Positions 61,001 to 64,000 of a stretch of 64,000 nt of DNA are shown one piece after another. How positions within the stretch are numbered: position 1 is the first letter of the stretch; every line of letters starts with the position of its first letter. A program made the position numbers and the translations under genes. The notes under the pieces were generated by a model. It worked only from the letters and a program-made list of their open reading frames with translations, was not told the DNA's origin and did no database searches. Origin of the DNA: Limnoperna fortunei (taxonomy: Eukaryota; Mollusca; Bivalvia; Mytilida; Modiolidae); NCBI GenBank assembly GCA_944474755.1, contig OX104117.1, positions 64,223,522 through 64,287,521 on the forward strand. Reading direction: 5' to 3'.

Positions 61001-64000
61001 CTGTGTCCATGTAACCAACTGACTGTTAGTTTCATTCCTGTGCGATAATACTTACTGGGTCCACTTAACCACCTCACTTACTTTCATTCCTGTACGATAA
61101 TGCCTACTGCATCATCTAATAACCTGACTTATTTTTACTCCTGTGCGATAATGCCGACTATGTCCATCTAACCACCTGACTGTTAGTTTCATTCCTGTGC
61201 GATAATACTTACTGTGTCCACTTAACCACCTCACTTACTTTCATTCCTGTACGATAATGCCTACTGCATCATCTAATCACCTGACTGTTATTTTTACTCC
61301 TGGGCGATAATGCCGACTGTGTCCATTTAACCACCTGAATGTTAGTTTCATTCCTGTGCGATAATACTTACTGGGTCCACTTAACCACCTCACTTACTTT
61401 CATTCCTGTACGATAATGCCTACTGCATCATCTAATCACCTGACTGTTAGTTTCATTTCTGTGCGATAATGCCGACTGTGTCCATCTAACCACCTGACTG
61501 TTAGTTTCATTCCTGTGCGATAATACTTACTGGGTACACTTAACCACCTCACTTACTTTCATTCCTGTACGATAATGCCTACTGCATCATCTAATCACCT
61601 GACTGTTATTTTTACTCTTGTGCGATAATGCCGACTGTGTCCATCTAAACACCTGACTGTTAGTTTCATTCCTGTGCGATAATACTTACTGGGTCCACTT
61701 AACCACCTCACTTACTTTCATTCCTGTACGATAATGCCTACTGCATCATCTAATCACCTGACTGTTATTTTGACTCCTGTGCGATAATGCTGACTGTGTC
61801 CATCTAACCACCTGACTGTTAGTTTCATTCCTGTGCGATAATACTCACTAGGTCCACTTAACCACCTCACTTACTTTCATTCCTGTACGACAATGCCTAC
61901 TGCATCATCTAATCACCTGACTGTTATTTTTACTCCTGTGCGATAATGCCGACTGTGTCCATCTAACCACCTGACTGTTAGTTTCATTCCTGTGCGATAA
62001 TGCCGACTGTGTCCATCTAACCACCTGACTGTTAGTTTCATTCCTCCTGTGCGATAATACTTACTGGGTCCACTTAACCACCTCACTTACTTTCCTTCCT
62101 GTACGATAATGCCTACTGCATCATCTAATAACCTGACTGTTATTTCTACTCCTGTGCGATAATGCCGACTGTGTCCATCTAACCACCTGACTGTTAGTTT
62201 CATTCCTGTGCGATAATACTTACTGGGTCCACTTAGCCACCTCACTTACTTTCATTCCTGTACGATAATGCCTACTGCATGATCTAATCACCTGACTGTT
62301 ATTTTTACTGCTGTGCGATAATGCCGACTGTGTCCATCTAACCACCTGACTGTTAGTTTCATTCCTGTGCGATAATACTTACTGGGTCCACTTAACCACC
62401 TCACTTACTTTTATTCATGTACGATAATGCCTACTGCATCATCTAATCACCTGACTGTTATTTTTACTCCTGTGCGATAATGCCGACTGTGTCCATCTAA
62501 CCACCTGACTGTTAGTCTCATTCCTGTGCGATAATGCCGACTGTGTCCATGTAACCACCTGACTGTTAGTTTCATTCCTGTGCGATAATACTTACTGGGT
62601 CCACTTAACCACCTCACTTACTTTCATTCCTGTACGATAATGCCTACTGCATCATCTAATAACCTGACTGTTATTTTTACTCCTGTGCGATAATGTCGAC
62701 TGTGTCCATCTAACCACCTGACTGTTAGTTTCATTCCTGTGCGATAATACTTACTGGGTCCACTTAACCACCTCACTTACTTTCATTCCTGTACGATAAT
62801 GGCTACTGCATCATCTAATAACCTGACTGTTATTTTTACTCCTGTGCGATAATGCTGACTGTGTCCATGTAACCAACTGACTGTTAGTTTCATTCCTGTG
62901 CGATAATACTTACTGGGTCCACTTAACCACCTCACTTACTTTCATTCCTGTACGATAATGCCTACTGCATCATCTAATAACCTGACTGTTATTTTTACTC
63001 CTGTGCGATAATGCCGACTCTGTCCATCTAACCACCTGACTGTTAGTTTCATTCCTGTGCGATAATACTTACTGGGTCCCCTTAACCACCTCACTTACTT
63101 TCATTCCTGTACGATAATGCCTACTGCATCATCTAATCACCTGACTGTTATTTTTACTCCTGTGCGATAATGCCGACTGTGTCCATTTAACCACCTGAAT
63201 GTTAGTTTCATTCCTGTGCGATAATACTTACTGGGTCCACTTAACCACCTCACTTACTTTCATTCCTGTACGATAATGTCTACTGCATCATCTAATCACC
63301 TGACTGTTAGTTTCATTCCTGTGCGATAATGTCGACTGTGTCCATCTAACCACCTGACTGTTAGTTTCATTCCTGTGCGATAATACTTACTGAGTCCACT
63401 TAACCACCTCACTTACTTTTATTCCTGTACGATAATGCCTACTGCATCATCTAATCCCCTGACTGTTATTTTTTACTCTTGTGCGATAATGCCGACTGTG
63501 TCCATCTAAACACCTGACTGTTAGTTTCATTCCTGTGCGATAATACTTACTGGGTCCACTTAACCACCTCACTTTCTTTCATTCCTGTACGATAATGCCT
63601 ACTGCATCATCTAATCACCTGACTGTTATTTTTACTCCTGTGCGATAATGCCGACTGTGTCCATATAACCACCTGACTGTTAGTTTCATTCCTGTGCGAT
63701 AATACTTACTGTGTCCACTTAACCACCTCACTTACTTTCATTCCTGTACGATAATGCCGACTGTGTCCATCTGACCACCTGACTGTTATTTTAACTCCTG
63801 TGCGATAATGGCGACTGTGTCCATCTAACCACCTGACTGTTAGTTTCATTCCTGTGCAATAATACTTACTGGGTCCACTTAACCACCTCACTTACTTTCA
63901 TTCCAGTACGATAATGTCGACTGCATCATCTAATCACCTGACTGTTATTTTTACTCCTGTGCGATAATGCCGACTGTGTCCATCTAACCACCTGACTGTT
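55070..64000. repeat. Satellite array: ~54-bp monomers in a ~159-bp trimer, running off the edge
   Basis: Three monomer types alternate: type a with TTATTTTTACTCCTGTGCGA and GCCGACTGTGTCC; type b with TTAGTTTCATTCCTGTGCGA and ACTTACTGGGTCC; type c with CTTACTTTCATTCCTGTACG and GCCTACTGCATCA. Lengths are 54, 54 and 51 bp. The left 1.5 kb is irregular; the trimer becomes regular from about 56.3 kb. Longer duplications are visible, such as markers at 57337/58931 and 57461/59055, both 1594 bp apart. Apparent minus-strand ORFs are repeat artefacts. Confidence 0.95.

Noticed and set aside
55067..63891. Minus-strand ORFs with repeated TVRWLDGHSRHYRTG-type peptides (also 1008-1278)
   Set aside because: Monomer lengths of 51-54 bp are multiples of three, so repeats give open frames by chance; no start, splice or domain support.

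Overview
This is a eukaryotic nuclear window: AT-rich, mostly non-coding, with spliced exons bounded by GT/AG sites, SINE-like elements, transposon relics, microsatellites and a long satellite block. The repeat content (hammerhead-like tandem repeats, relics of one reverse-transcriptase family in many places, tRNA-derived SINEs) and the secreted-protein modules (antistasin-like, PAN-like) fit a bivalve mollusc, most likely a marine mussel. The species is inferred from remembered repeat families, not proven.

Layout. 0-7 kb: a broken reverse-transcriptase fragment, a SINE, a 54-bp minisatellite block and a MITE-like inverted-repeat element. 7.1-19.0 kb: the 3' part of a minus-strand gene made of antistasin-like six-cysteine modules. 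Six copies of a 33-35-residue module exon sit on a tandem ~1.75-1.81 kb repeat, followed by a unique 44-residue module exon and a terminal exon with stop and poly(A) signal. All introns are phase 1. The 5' end of the gene was not found. 19-26 kb: retroelement relics, a 118-bp hairpin and a decayed minus-strand Gypsy-type gag with a CCHC knuckle. 26.2-27.3 kb: a 509-bp tandem repeat carrying hammerhead-ribozyme-like motifs, arranged like a retrozyme. 28.5-36 kb: small duplications, a SINE, a broken PAN-like gene fragment and an ~860-bp segmental duplication.

37.36-48.78 kb: the most interesting object, an 11.4-kb element bounded by near-perfect 55/56-bp terminal inverted repeats with inward-pointing subterminal repeats at both ends. 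It carries an intact six-finger C2H2 protein on the plus strand. On the minus strand it carries a multi-exon transposase-like gene: a C2H2 N-terminus, a YqaJ/lambda-exonuclease-like nuclease region and a C-terminal region resembling a transposase core. The large exon has one +1 frameshift, two stops (one exactly where the catalytic Glu of an E-x-K motif is expected) and a -1 ORF overlap containing an A AAA UUU heptamer. I cannot assign it to a named superfamily.

48.8-55 kb: gene-poor DNA with two plus-strand reverse-transcriptase relics. 55.07-64.0 kb: a satellite of ~54-bp monomers organised as a ~159-bp trimer, with larger duplications layered on top. It is the same family as the block near position 1 kb and runs off the right edge.
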